Part shown: positions 19,426 through 28,027 of the stretch, piece after piece
Position numbering within the stretch: the first letter of the stretch is position 1
How the letters are laid out: each line of letters begins with the position of its first letter
Source of the DNA: Saprospiraceae bacterium
GTDB taxonomy: Bacteria > Bacteroidota > Bacteroidia > Chitinophagales > Saprospiraceae
Direction of reading: 5' to 3'
DNA: 62,333 nucleotides
Assembly: GCA_030729925.1 (NCBI GenBank)
Contig: JANQWK010000006.1
Location: 1-62,333 of the forward strand
Program-made: the position numbers and the translations under genes
Notes under the pieces: generated by a model
Told to the model about the DNA's origin: nothing
What the model saw: only the letters and a program-made list of their open reading frames with translations
Databases searched by the model: none

Positions 19426-21540
19426 ATGCAGCACACCAAATTTCTGGACACCCCGATCGAATACCTCAAGGGCGTGGGACCGGTCAAAGGCGAATTGCTC
19501 AAAAAAGAGCTGGGCATTTTTACATTTCGGGATTTTCTGTACCATTTTCCTTATCGCTACATAGATAAAACCCGCTTCCACCAAATTCGCGACCTGCACG
19601 AGCAAAGCGGACAGGTGCTGCTCAAAGGAGTATTGCGCCGTTTAGAGACCCTCGGAGAAGGGCGGAAAAAGCGACTGGTGGGTAGGTTTCGCGATGATTC
19701 CGGAGCCATTGACCTGGTTTGGTTTTCGGGAATTAAATGGGTGGAAAACAAACTCCAGGTAGGCTCGGAGTATATCGTGTACGGCAAAGTGTATGCCTTC
19801 CAGGACAAAAATACCATTTCTCATCCCGAAATGGAACTGGCCGCCCAGGTCAACCAGGCAGAACGACCGGTGTTTGACCCGGTTTACCCTTCTACTGAAA
19901 AACTCAACCAGAAGGGTCTGGATGCCAAAAATCGCCGAAAACTACTTCGGCAGTTACTCGACCTGATGCCGGCATCTGCACTGGCAGAAAATCTTCCGGC
20001 ATACCTGAATCAGTCCCTGCAAATGGTAACCCACCAGCAAGCTATGGCGTGGATTCATTTCCCCCGCGATCAGGATACCCTGGAAGCTGCCCGACTTCGC
20101 CTGAAGTTTGAGGAGCTGTTCTTTTTGCAACTCCGCTTGCTGCAACTTAAAGGCCAGCATCAGCAACGGTTCAAAGGTTTCGTTTTCGAGCAATTGGGCA
20201 CTTTTTTTCATACCTTTTTCAACGAACACCTGCCGTTTGAACTCACAGATGCCCAGAAAAATGTACTCAAGGAGATCCGGCGGGACTTGCGGTCGGGCGT
20301 GCAAATGAATCGCCTGCTCCAGGGCGATGTGGGTAGCGGCAAGACGATTGTGGCGGTAATGTGCATGCTCATGGCCGTTGATAATGGGTTCCAGGCTTGC
20401 CTTATGGCTCCTACCGAAATTCTCGCCCTGCAACATTACACGGGAGTTCAAGCGTATCTGGAACCCCTGGGACTTCAGGTGGGTTTCCTTTCGGGCACCG
20501 TGTCCGGTAAAAAACGCCGCGAACTTTTGTCCGAGCTGGCAGAAGGAAAAATTCACATCCTCATCGGGACTCATGCCCTGATCGAGGATCCCGTGCAGTT
20601 TCATCAACTCGGACTGGCCATTACGGACGAGCAGCACCGATTTGGGGTAGAACAAAGAGCACGCCTTTGGGGCAAAAGCAAACCCCTGCCCCCGCATATC
20701 CTCGTGATGACCGCCACCCCCATCCCCCGCACCCTGGCCATGACCCTTTACGGAGATCTGGATGTCTCGGTGATCAATGCCCTGCCTCCCGGCAGAAAAC
20801 CTATCCAGACCCTGCACAAACGGGAAAGTCACCGCCTCCAGATTATGGGGTTTATCCGACAGGAAATCCAACTCGGCCGACAGGTATATGTGGTGTATCC
20901 CCTGATCGAGGAGTCGGAAAAACTGGATCTGCTCAACCTCGAAACGGGATACCATGCCCTCACCCGAGAGTTTCCTCCTCCCCAATACCGGATCAGCGTG
21001 GTCCATGGCAAGATGAAACCGGCCGACAAAGACTACGAGATGCAACAGTTTGTGGCCGGCAAAACCCAAATCATGGTTGCCACTACCGTCATTGAAGTGG
21101 GGGTGAATGTGCCCAATGCCAGCGTGATGATCATCGAAAATGCCGAGCGCTTTGGTTTGTCTCAGCTACACCAACTCCGGGGAAGGGTGGGCAGAGGAGC
21201 CGAACAGTCTTACTGCATCCTCATGACCGGGTTCAAACTGACCGAAGAAGCCCGGCAACGCATACAAACTATGGTTCGCACCAATGACGGATTTGAAATT
21301 GCCGAAGCAGATCTGAAGCTCCGTGGACCCGGCAATATGGAAGGTACCCAGCAAAGCGGAATTTTGCAATTCAGAATTGCAGACCTGGTACAAGATGGCA
21401 AATTACTTGAAAAAGCACGGGCTATTGCGCAGGAAATAATTGCCCGCGATCCTTCCCTGGAAAAAGATGAAAATCAAGTGCTAAAATTTTATCTTGATGA
21501 TCATTTTAAGTCCTGGAAAGGATGGAACAAAATCAGCTGA
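19426..21540 (+). CDS. recG: ATP-dependent DNA helicase RecG
   Basis: RecG of 704 aa, the branch-migration helicase that regresses stalled replication forks. An N-terminal wedge/OB region (about residues 1-150, with IEYLKGVGPVKGELL and DFLYHFPYRYID) is followed by the helicase core: Walker A LLQGDVGSGKTIVA, DEQH box ITDEQHRFGVEQR, TATPIPRTLAMT, and the C-terminal motifs VVHGKMKPADKD and LHQLRGRVGRG. All expected motifs are intact. The last codons overlap a possible start of the downstream acyltransferase-like gene. Confidence 0.97.
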   Translation: MQHTKFLDTPIEYLKGVGPVKGELLKKELGIFTFRDFLYHFPYRYIDKTRFHQIRDLHEQSGQVLLKGVLRRLETLGEGRKKRLVGRFRDDSGAIDLVWFSGIKWVENKLQVGSEYIVYGKVYAFQDKNTISHPEMELAAQVNQAERPVFDPVYPSTEKLNQKGLDAKNRRKLLRQLLDLMPASALAENLPAYLNQSLQMVTHQQAMAWIHFPRDQDTLEAARLRLKFEELFFLQLRLLQLKGQHQQRFKGFVFEQLGTFFHTFFNEHLPFELTDAQKNVLKEIRRDLRSGVQMNRLLQGDVGSGKTIVAVMCMLMAVDNGFQACLMAPTEILALQHYTGVQAYLEPLGLQVGFLSGTVSGKKRRELLSELAEGKIHILIGTHALIEDPVQFHQLGLAITDEQHRFGVEQRARLWGKSKPLPPHILVMTATPIPRTLAMTLYGDLDVSVINALPPGRKPIQTLHKRESHRLQIMGFIRQEIQLGRQVYVVYPLIEESEKLDLLNLETGYHALTREFPPPQYRISVVHGKMKPADKDYEMQQFVAGKTQIMVATTVIEVGVNVPNASVMIIENAERFGLSQLHQLRGRVGRGAEQSYCILMTGFKLTEEARQRIQTMVRTNDGFEIAEADLKLRGPGNMEGTQQSGILQFRIADLVQDGKLLEKARAIAQEIIARDPSLEKDENQVLKFYLDDHFKSWKGWNKIS

Positions 21541-22838
21541 TCATGCACGCACCCACCCAGAGGCTGGAAGCCATTGATATTTTCAGAGGTCTGACCATAG
21601 CCGCCATGATTCTCGTTAATAACCCGGGATCCTGGTCGCACGTATATGCCCCGCTGCTCCATGCCAAATGGCATGGTTGCACCCCCACAGATCTGGTATT
21701 TCCGTTTTTTTTGTTTGCCGTAGGCACTGTGATTCCCTTTTCTCTGGGTTCCGCCGCCAACCAGGCCAATAAACCTTATCGCAAAATCGCAAGCCGGGCA
21801 TTGATCATTTTCGGGCTGGGCTTGTTTATGGCTGCTTTTCCCCGATTCGGGCTGCGCGCAGGTACACCGCCAATAATCCAAGTCCTCCATTACCTCTCGC
21901 TCTCCGTGTTTAGCACCAGCTTGTTGTTCCGGGCAGTGTTCCTGAGTTATCCCCAACCCCAAAAAGCTAAAAAATGGACAACGCCCATGCTGCTCAGCGC
22001 AGGAGTCATGTTGCTGATCGGGTGGTGGCACTACGATCTTAGCACGCTTCGCATCCCGGGGGTGCTCCAACGAATAGCGATCGTTTACCTGATTACGGCA
22101 CTGCTTTTCCTCTGGCAGTCCCCAAAAGGATTATTGGGTACAGGTATTGCCCTGTTGCTGCTTTACTGGGGACTCATGACCCTGGTACCCGTGCCCGACG
22201 GAATGGCTCCCAATCTGGAACCGGAAACCAACCTCGGAGCTTGGCTCGACCGCAACATCTTCGGCACGCACCTGTGGGTACAATCCAAAACATGGGATCC
22301 GGAAGGACTCCTGAGTACCCTGCCTGCTGTCGTCAGCGGCATCATAGGGGTGTTCACCGGTGTCTGGGTCAAGAAAGCTATTCCGGTCATGCAAAAAATT
22401 AAGGCTATTCTCGGTGTCGGGACAGCACTCGTGGTGCTGGGCTATGCCTGGGGACTGGTATTTCCCATCAACAAACAGCTCTGGACCAGTTCCTACGTCC
22501 TGTACACCGGTGGCATTGCGCTGCTGGTACTCGGCGTCGTCCTGCTGCTGGCAGATTACCTCCATCTTCGAAAATGGGCCATCCCTTTCCGGCAATACGG
22601 CATGAACGCTTTGTTTGTTTTTGTAGTTTCTGGTCTTTCGACCAAACTCATGCTCCATATCAAGTGGGCGGGATCCGATGGTAGTACCTCAAATCTGCGG
22701 ACTTGGTCGTACGAAACCTTGTTCCACTCCTGGCTGCCCGACTATCCCGCCTCCCTGGCCTTTGCCCTGACCAACGTACTGGTACTCTATGTACTTGCAC
22801 GTATCCTTTACCAAAAAAAGATTTTTATCAAGGTATAA
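21522..22838 (+). CDS. Multi-spanning acyltransferase-like protein (HGSNAT/DUF5009 type)
   Basis: An integral membrane protein of up to 438 aa with about ten hydrophobic spans. The N terminus (AIDIFRGLTIAAMILVNNPG) and the HAKWHGCTPTDLVFPFF segment are hallmarks of the family related to lysosomal heparan-alpha-glucosaminide N-acetyltransferase; the His before the second span is thought to carry the acetyl group. In bacteria it probably moves acetyl groups across the membrane onto glycans or cell-wall sugars. Two starts are possible: the first overlaps recG by 19 bp, the second (21543) falls just past the recG stop. Translation coupled to recG is likely either way. Confidence 0.85.
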   Translation: MEQNQLIMHAPTQRLEAIDIFRGLTIAAMILVNNPGSWSHVYAPLLHAKWHGCTPTDLVFPFFLFAVGTVIPFSLGSAANQANKPYRKIASRALIIFGLGLFMAAFPRFGLRAGTPPIIQVLHYLSLSVFSTSLLFRAVFLSYPQPQKAKKWTTPMLLSAGVMLLIGWWHYDLSTLRIPGVLQRIAIVYLITALLFLWQSPKGLLGTGIALLLLYWGLMTLVPVPDGMAPNLEPETNLGAWLDRNIFGTHLWVQSKTWDPEGLLSTLPAVVSGIIGVFTGVWVKKAIPVMQKIKAILGVGTALVVLGYAWGLVFPINKQLWTSSYVLYTGGIALLVLGVVLLLADYLHLRKWAIPFRQYGMNALFVFVVSGLSTKLMLHIKWAGSDGSTSNLRTWSYETLFHSWLPDYPASLAFALTNVLVLYVLARILYQKKIFIKV

Positions 22839-22845
22839 GTGCCGC

Positions 22846-23187
22846 TTATTCCTCCTTTTTGCCCAGCAGGACAAAATCTCCAATCACCACCTGGGTTTGG
22901 TTGCGGATAACCCCTTCCTTGTCCTCGTAGGTCTGGTAGGTCAGTTTGCCCGAAAAAGCTACCTCTTTGCCTTTTTTCAGAAAACTATGCATCAATTCGG
23001 CCGTCTTTCCCCAGGCTATACAATTGTGCCACTGGGTATTCTGCACGAGTTCCCCACTATCGTCCTTGTAAAAATCACTGGTCGCTAAAGACACCTTAGC
23101 TAATTTTTGACCGTTTTTCACGGTTAACAACTCGGGATCCTTGCCCAGACGTCCAATCAGAAAAACGTTGTTGCGCATGCTGCTCAT
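22846..23187 (-). CDS. ssb: Single-stranded DNA-binding protein
   Basis: A 113-aa OB-fold protein starting MSSMRNNVFLIGRLGKDPEL and containing the conserved QWHNCIAWGKTAELM and GKEVAFSGKLTYQTYEDKEG stretches, which form the DNA-binding sheet. It lacks the long Gly/Pro-rich linker and acidic tip usual in the main replicative SSB, so this may be a secondary, short SSB as found in many Bacteroidota. The start at MSSMRNN is preferred to a Met 63 bp upstream because the extension is unlike the family. It converges with the membrane acyltransferase-like gene. Confidence 0.93.
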   Translation of the reverse strand: MSSMRNNVFLIGRLGKDPELLTVKNGQKLAKVSLATSDFYKDDSGELVQNTQWHNCIAWGKTAELMHSFLKKGKEVAFSGKLTYQTYEDKEGVIRNQTQVVIGDFVLLGKKEE

Positions 23188-23271
23188 GATATTGATTTTA
23201 ATGGAATAATCAACCTCAATACGAAACAGCCGGAAAAACAGGTCGGGCAACAGCTACCCAAAATTCTCAGG

Positions 23272-23472
23272 TCAATAACTCCTGCGCTGTGGCTCAGGTT
23301 TTTTTTGCTTGGGAGAGACCGTAGCTGCTTTGGAACTTTGCTTTCTCCCCTCGAGCAGCTGTTTTTCTCCCGAACGGGAGTAAGAAACAAAACTCCCGGA
23401 TCTGGTTTCAAAACAACCCAGTTCCAACTCTTGTACAGCACATCTTTTCGCAGGGTAAACTCCTATCTTCAT
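23272..23472 (-). CDS. Possible small basic protein, unknown
   Basis: A 66-codon frame starting MKIGVYPAKRCAVQELELG and ending in a Lys/Arg/Pro-rich tail (SPKQKKPEPQRRSY). It lies alone between ssb and a serine hydrolase gene. The mix of residues looks more protein-like than that of other frames here, and the basic tail could bind nucleic acid, but no family is recognised. An in-frame Met 84 bp upstream would lengthen it. It may not be a gene. Confidence 0.3.
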   Translation of the reverse strand: MKIGVYPAKRCAVQELELGCFETRSGSFVSYSRSGEKQLLEGRKQSSKAATVSPKQKKPEPQRRSY

Positions 23473-23762
23473 GGTAACACTTTTTTGATGTATGGCCGGC
23501 ATAATGCCGCACCTGCCAATACCCATGCAAAGCCTGTGCCATTTCTGTTTTTCCAACTGTCAAGGAACTTTATCTCATCTTAAACACTCCTGCAAGTTAT
23601 AGCGGTTTTCGATTGATACACAGGACATCATGTGCCAGTATTGGCCAAATTGCGACAATTCGAGGGAAGGGAATAATTTCGGGGAATAGCCAATTATTTT
23701 TTATTTTGCCCACGCAAAAAATATCAGAAGCAAATTCCAAGCGACATCAAAAATATCCGGTT
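23473..23762. other. Intergenic stretch upstream of a serine hydrolase gene
   Basis: About 290 bp with no supported gene. The 3' half is AT-rich and presumably holds the promoter of the rightward serine hydrolase/asparaginase pair; a sequence resembling TATTTTG lies near 23701-23708, but there is no clear -33 element. Confidence 0.3.
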
Positions 23763-25196
23763 ATGAAAAAATTTTTCCCGGTCCTATGCTTATTTTGTTT
23801 TGCTGCCGGACAGTTGGCAGCACAGCCACAGGACAAATACGATTACTTCGAGTTTAACCGCGAGGTCATTCAACGCGGGGTACAGGCTATCCTCCAATGC
23901 AATGGACTGTTTACGTCCAATCGAAGCCTCGAACAGGTGTTTGATCAGGAACTGGCCTATCTGAGTCAACCGATCGGTACAGCCCGGGGCGGGGACTACC
24001 TGGTGGACTGGGAGCGGAAGGCCGTTGCGATTGGTTCTCCGGGTACTGCCCCCGTAATGCGGGCGGTTTACCGCGAAGGGTTGGGCTGCATTATCCTGGC
24101 TCCCGATCAGACCTTCGAGGATATCCCACAGCTGCCTACCCTGGATCTACCTCCCCTTTCCGGCGATCCCGCCAATATTCCCTGGCCCAACGGAGATAAG
24201 ATCAACCCCGAACCGCTGCCCGACCATATAGATGCAAAGGCGCTGCAGGCCGCGTCAGATTGGGCCTTCAACCGGACAAGTCCCGAACAGGTCACCCTTA
24301 GCCTGATTGTGCTGCACAAAGGCAAGATCATTCACGAACGGTACGCACCCGGTTTCGATATACATACCAAAACCCGAACCTGGTCAACCGCCAAAAGTAT
24401 CGCCGTGTCCCTCATCGGGATCCTGGCCGATCAGGGCAAACTCCAGCTCGATCAACCCCTTAACAACTTCGAATGGGGCCCCAAGGCGCTTTCCCCCGAG
24501 CAGGATCCACGCAATGACATCACCCTGCGACAGGTGCTGAATATGTCCAGCGGCCTGTATCCGATAGATAATTTCGGAATGGAATACGCTACAGGTTCGG
24601 GATTGTCCTACTGGGCCGGAGCAAGCTCTGTACAGGGTGCCCTGCACAAAGCGCTTGTGCGCAAACCGGGAACCGTGTGGGATTATGAAAACTACGACAC
24701 TATTCTTGCTGTTTATGCCATGAAAAAAGCTTTGGGCGATGCCAAAACGTACCTGGAGTTCCCAAGAAAGGCACTCCTCGATAAAATAGGGATGCGCAAT
24801 ACTTTTCTCAGCGTAGATCGCTTCGGCGATTTCATCCTCAGCAGCCAAGTCTATACGACCGCTCGAGATCTCGCCCGCTTCGGACTGCTCTACCAACAAA
24901 ACGGCGTCTGGGAAGGTCAACGTGTCCTTTCGGAAGACTGGATAAATTTTGTGCGGACACCCGCACCCGCCACTGCCAATACGGGTAACTTTTACGGCGG
25001 ACAATGGTGGCTGGTTCCGGATGATCGCACCGATGTTCCCAAAGAGGCTTACTCGACCGCCGGTAACCGCGGACAATTCGTGATTGTGGTGCCTTCCAGC
25101 GAACTGGTGATCGTGCGAAGGGGACTCGATTACGGCCGACAAGGATTCGACCGATGGGATCTTACCCGGGAAGTTTTGAAAGCGATCAAAAATTAA
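23763..25196 (+). CDS. Exported serine hydrolase, class C beta-lactamase fold
   Basis: A 477-aa protein with signal peptide MKKFFPVLCLFCFAAGQLAAQ. The penicillin-binding/EstB-type core starts near residue 150: the nucleophile motif SxxK is STAK in TWSTAKSIAVSL, the YxN-like motif is YENYD, and the C-terminal KTG-like position is near AGNRGQFVIVVPS. Enzymes with this fold act as beta-lactamases, D-aminopeptidases or esterases, so the substrate is unknown. The start 150 bp upstream lacks a signal peptide and was rejected. It is 7 bp before the asparaginase gene and probably co-transcribed; it resembles the serine hydrolase at 41412-42914. Confidence 0.88.
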   Translation: MKKFFPVLCLFCFAAGQLAAQPQDKYDYFEFNREVIQRGVQAILQCNGLFTSNRSLEQVFDQELAYLSQPIGTARGGDYLVDWERKAVAIGSPGTAPVMRAVYREGLGCIILAPDQTFEDIPQLPTLDLPPLSGDPANIPWPNGDKINPEPLPDHIDAKALQAASDWAFNRTSPEQVTLSLIVLHKGKIIHERYAPGFDIHTKTRTWSTAKSIAVSLIGILADQGKLQLDQPLNNFEWGPKALSPEQDPRNDITLRQVLNMSSGLYPIDNFGMEYATGSGLSYWAGASSVQGALHKALVRKPGTVWDYENYDTILAVYAMKKALGDAKTYLEFPRKALLDKIGMRNTFLSVDRFGDFILSSQVYTTARDLARFGLLYQQNGVWEGQRVLSEDWINFVRTPAPATANTGNFYGGQWWLVPDDRTDVPKEAYSTAGNRGQFVIVVPSSELVIVRRGLDYGRQGFDRWDLTREVLKAIKN

Positions 25197-25203
25197 TATT
25201 GTT

Positions 25204-26229
25204 ATGCAACAACTCAACCGCGTCCGGAATATCCTGCTCCTGCTGGTACTTCACCTGACCCTCTATGCCCAAAAACCGGAGGTGCTCATCATTACTACCG
25301 GCGGCACTATCGCCAGTCAGACCAATGCTCCTCTGATCGAGGGGTCCGAACTGATCGGCGCCGTACCCGACCTGCAACGATACGCAAAGGTACAGGTAGT
25401 GGAGGTTTTTCGGACCGGTTCTTCCAAAATGACCCCCGCTCACTGGCTCCGCCTATCCCATTTTATAGATTCCGTTGCCCAACAACAACCCCAATTGCGC
25501 TGTATCGTGATTACACATGGCACGGACACCATGGAAGAAACGGCTTTTTTCCTCAACCTGACCCACCGGCATTCCCTTCCCATCGTCCTGACCGGCTCCA
25601 TGCGCTCTTCCAATGAGGTGTCTGCCGACGGCCCTGCCAACCTCATCCAGGCAGTAAGAGTAGGCATCCATCCCCAAGCCCCTGGAAAAGGTGTCCTCGT
25701 GGTCCTCAATGAAAATATCAGCGCTGCAAGAGACCTCCTCAAAATGCACAACCGAAGAGTGGATACCTTTGGCCCCGATCAATATGGCTACCTGGGCTTC
25801 GTATCGCCCGATACGGTGTTGTTTTACCGAAGCCCCCTCCGACCCCATACGCTGGATACCCCTTTCGACTTGAGACAGGTCAAGGAATTACCCAATGTAG
25901 AGGTCGTATCGGATTACGCAGGTTTTGACCCGGAGATACTCGACTATTTTTATGGCAGACCCAATGCAGGACTGGTTGTCAGCACTTTTGCCGGAGGCAG
26001 AATCAGTGCGGGCGTGACAGAGGGACTGCGCAGACTAACACCGGGAGGCAAGCCGATTGTCCTGGCTTCCGGCATTAAATCCGGATGGATCGAAGGAACA
26101 TTCAGCCAGCGCCGCCCTTGGATTACCGCCAATGACCTGCCACCCAACAAAGCAAGAATACTGCTTATGTTAGCACTTACCCAAACCAACGATCCGGATA
26201 AAATTCAGGAATTTTTTCACCATTACTGA
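25204..26229 (+). CDS. Type II periplasmic asparaginase
   Basis: A 341-aa exported asparaginase that deamidates L-asparagine (and possibly glutamine) to aspartate and ammonia. A signal peptide (MQQLNRVRNILLLLVLHLTL) precedes the two threonine motifs: ITTGGTIASQ with the nucleophilic Thr, and VITHGTDTMEETAFFL. A further conserved block is SMRSSNEVSADGPANL. Length and signal fit the high-affinity periplasmic class. It follows a serine hydrolase by 7 bp, so a joint role in breaking down extracellular peptides or amides is likely. It converges on the next minus-strand gene with only 5 bp between stops. Confidence 0.93.
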   Translation: MQQLNRVRNILLLLVLHLTLYAQKPEVLIITTGGTIASQTNAPLIEGSELIGAVPDLQRYAKVQVVEVFRTGSSKMTPAHWLRLSHFIDSVAQQQPQLRCIVITHGTDTMEETAFFLNLTHRHSLPIVLTGSMRSSNEVSADGPANLIQAVRVGIHPQAPGKGVLVVLNENISAARDLLKMHNRRVDTFGPDQYGYLGFVSPDTVLFYRSPLRPHTLDTPFDLRQVKELPNVEVVSDYAGFDPEILDYFYGRPNAGLVVSTFAGGRISAGVTEGLRRLTPGGKPIVLASGIKSGWIEGTFSQRRPWITANDLPPNKARILLMLALTQTNDPDKIQEFFHHY

Positions 26230-26234
26230 GCCCA

Positions 26235-27806
26235 TCAGCGCAGCTTTCTGAAACGCAGCGCCTGTACTTTGGGATCTTCCTCGGGGGAAAGACTAAAAAA
26301 CACCTCCGCTTCTCCACGGGTACCTCGGATCTTGAAGGTTCCCCGAAGATGGTTGAGCGGTACCATACTATCCATAGACTGAATCTCGCCCAGATCCAGT
26401 TCGTCAAAAGCAATTTTTCGGATCTGCCTGGGGAAATCCAAATAAAAATTATCCGCAAAAAGCAGGTCGCCAAGCTGATCGTCCCAAGTGCGCAAAAATC
26501 GGAAAACCTGGTTGGAACGCTGGTGCAGGATGCCTGAAATCGGCAGCTGACGGGGCGCAAGATCTGCCTCGGTCATCAGGATCTCCATGGCATCTTGATT
26601 GATCCGCGTCGTACCGGCATAAGTCCTGTTGGCAAAGGAAATGATCCCTATCCCGTAATCCGGGAAAAAAGTATATTGACTGCCAAAGCCCGGCAATCCC
26701 CCGCTATGACTCACACTGGTATTGCCCCTGCAATCTGTCTTCACGGAAAGACCATAGCCATAACCCGTCAGGGTAGCACAGGTATTGCCCGATTGATCTA
26801 TCCCCTCCGTTGACAACCTGGCAAAAAAAGGCGTTTGCATTTCCCGAAGGGAGCTCCGCTTTAGAGGGCCAGACTCGTCTTCGTTGCGCGGAGGCCAGGC
26901 ATTCATCAGATAAATCACGTATTTGCTGAAGTCGTTCATCGAAGTAATCAGTCCTCCAATCGCACCAAAAGCCCCTGTATGCAACATCGGTTCCTTTTCC
27001 CAGCGATCTCCTTGCCAACGGTATCCCACAGCCAACTGCTCCCTCGGCACATCTTCGTATTCCCAGTAAGTATCCCGCATGCCCAAAGGCTCCAAAATCT
27101 CGCGGTTAATGTACGCTTGATAAGACATCCCGCTCACCTTGGTAATAATCCGCCCCAGCATTGCAAAACCCAGGTTGCTGTATTCATAAGTATAACCGGG
27201 AACATTAGAAAACGACAAGCCGGACGACATTAAGTCTGAAAAAGCCTCTTCACTGTCCTCCAACCTGCGATCCGCCCAGGGATTGTCCTCCGGAAAACCC
27301 GAACTCATCGTCATCAAGTTGAAAATCGTAATCGGCGACGCATCCCGCGTCAGGTATTCCAGCTCCTTTAATTCCGGAATGTAGTCCACCGCCGCATCTT
27401 CCAGCGACAACCGGCCCTCGTCCCTCAGTTTGACAATAGCCATGGCGGTCAAACTTTTGGTCATCGAAGCAATGTGAAACTTCGTATTCGCATCCACCGT
27501 AAACCCTTCTTCCAGGTTGATCATGCCCTTGCCACCCGTAGCTATCAGCTCCCCATCCAATACCACTCCAAAAAAATGAGAAGGATATTGCTGGATCCGG
27601 GCATGGTTGGCATACAAGGCCTCCAAAGTAGGCATCATGGATAACACACTGGCTTTTCGGCCAGAAGAATTGAAAAAAGGAGCCTGGTAAGCCTCGTTGT
27701 ACGATACTGCGGTGTTGCGGGAAGAAATAGGTTTGTTGGAGGTGTCAGAATTACAAGCAGAAGCAATCAGGGTTACTAATAGGAGTGTAATGTTTTTTAT
27801 TTTCAT
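26235..27806 (-). CDS. Serine hydrolase lipoprotein, class C beta-lactamase fold
   Basis: A 523-aa lipoprotein (MKIKNITLLLVTLIASAC). The catalytic core shows SxxK as SMTK in FHIASMTKSLTAM, YxN as YSN in YTYEYSNLGFAM and the HxG motif in VSHSGGLPGFGSQ. The final 100 residues form an extra beta domain seen in D-aminopeptidase-type members. It may act on D-amino-acid peptides, cell-wall fragments or esters. The start was set at the lipoprotein signal, 45 bp inside the longest frame. A TAAATTCG box about 70-90 bp upstream on the minus strand is a weak promoter candidate. Confidence 0.88.
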   Translation of the reverse strand: MKIKNITLLLVTLIASACNSDTSNKPISSRNTAVSYNEAYQAPFFNSSGRKASVLSMMPTLEALYANHARIQQYPSHFFGVVLDGELIATGGKGMINLEEGFTVDANTKFHIASMTKSLTAMAIVKLRDEGRLSLEDAAVDYIPELKELEYLTRDASPITIFNLMTMSSGFPEDNPWADRRLEDSEEAFSDLMSSGLSFSNVPGYTYEYSNLGFAMLGRIITKVSGMSYQAYINREILEPLGMRDTYWEYEDVPREQLAVGYRWQGDRWEKEPMLHTGAFGAIGGLITSMNDFSKYVIYLMNAWPPRNEDESGPLKRSSLREMQTPFFARLSTEGIDQSGNTCATLTGYGYGLSVKTDCRGNTSVSHSGGLPGFGSQYTFFPDYGIGIISFANRTYAGTTRINQDAMEILMTEADLAPRQLPISGILHQRSNQVFRFLRTWDDQLGDLLFADNFYLDFPRQIRKIAFDELDLGEIQSMDSMVPLNHLRGTFKIRGTRGEAEVFFSLSPEEDPKVQALRFRKLR

Positions 27807-27924
27807 GCTCAGCGATATTAACAAAAACAGGTCATCCCCGGCATGTGACAAGCGTATTTATCAGGGTGACCAGTCCAAATGAAAAAAGTATCCGAATTTA
27901 AGGTAAAAAATTGTAAAAAATATT

Positions 27925-27996
27925 TTTGCTGCGAAGAAAAATCTGGGGCTTATATTTTCATGTAAGACCCTGATCAAAGTTATTCTCCGCAGCAAA
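27925..27996. repeat. Inverted repeat between two minus-strand genes
   Basis: TTTGCTGCG at 27925-27933 is repeated in inverted form at 27988-27996, 54 nt apart, in the spacer between the molybdenum hydroxylase stop and the serine hydrolase start. Either a weak stem or paired binding sites; no T run follows. Significance is uncertain. Confidence 0.3.
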
Positions 27997-28027
27997 TGAT
28001 ACATCTCTACAAATAAATTTTACAATC

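Noticed and set aside
19954-21069. Long antisense reading frame of 371 codons inside recG
   Set aside because: It lies wholly opposite recG, whose motifs are complete, and its translation has no known feature.
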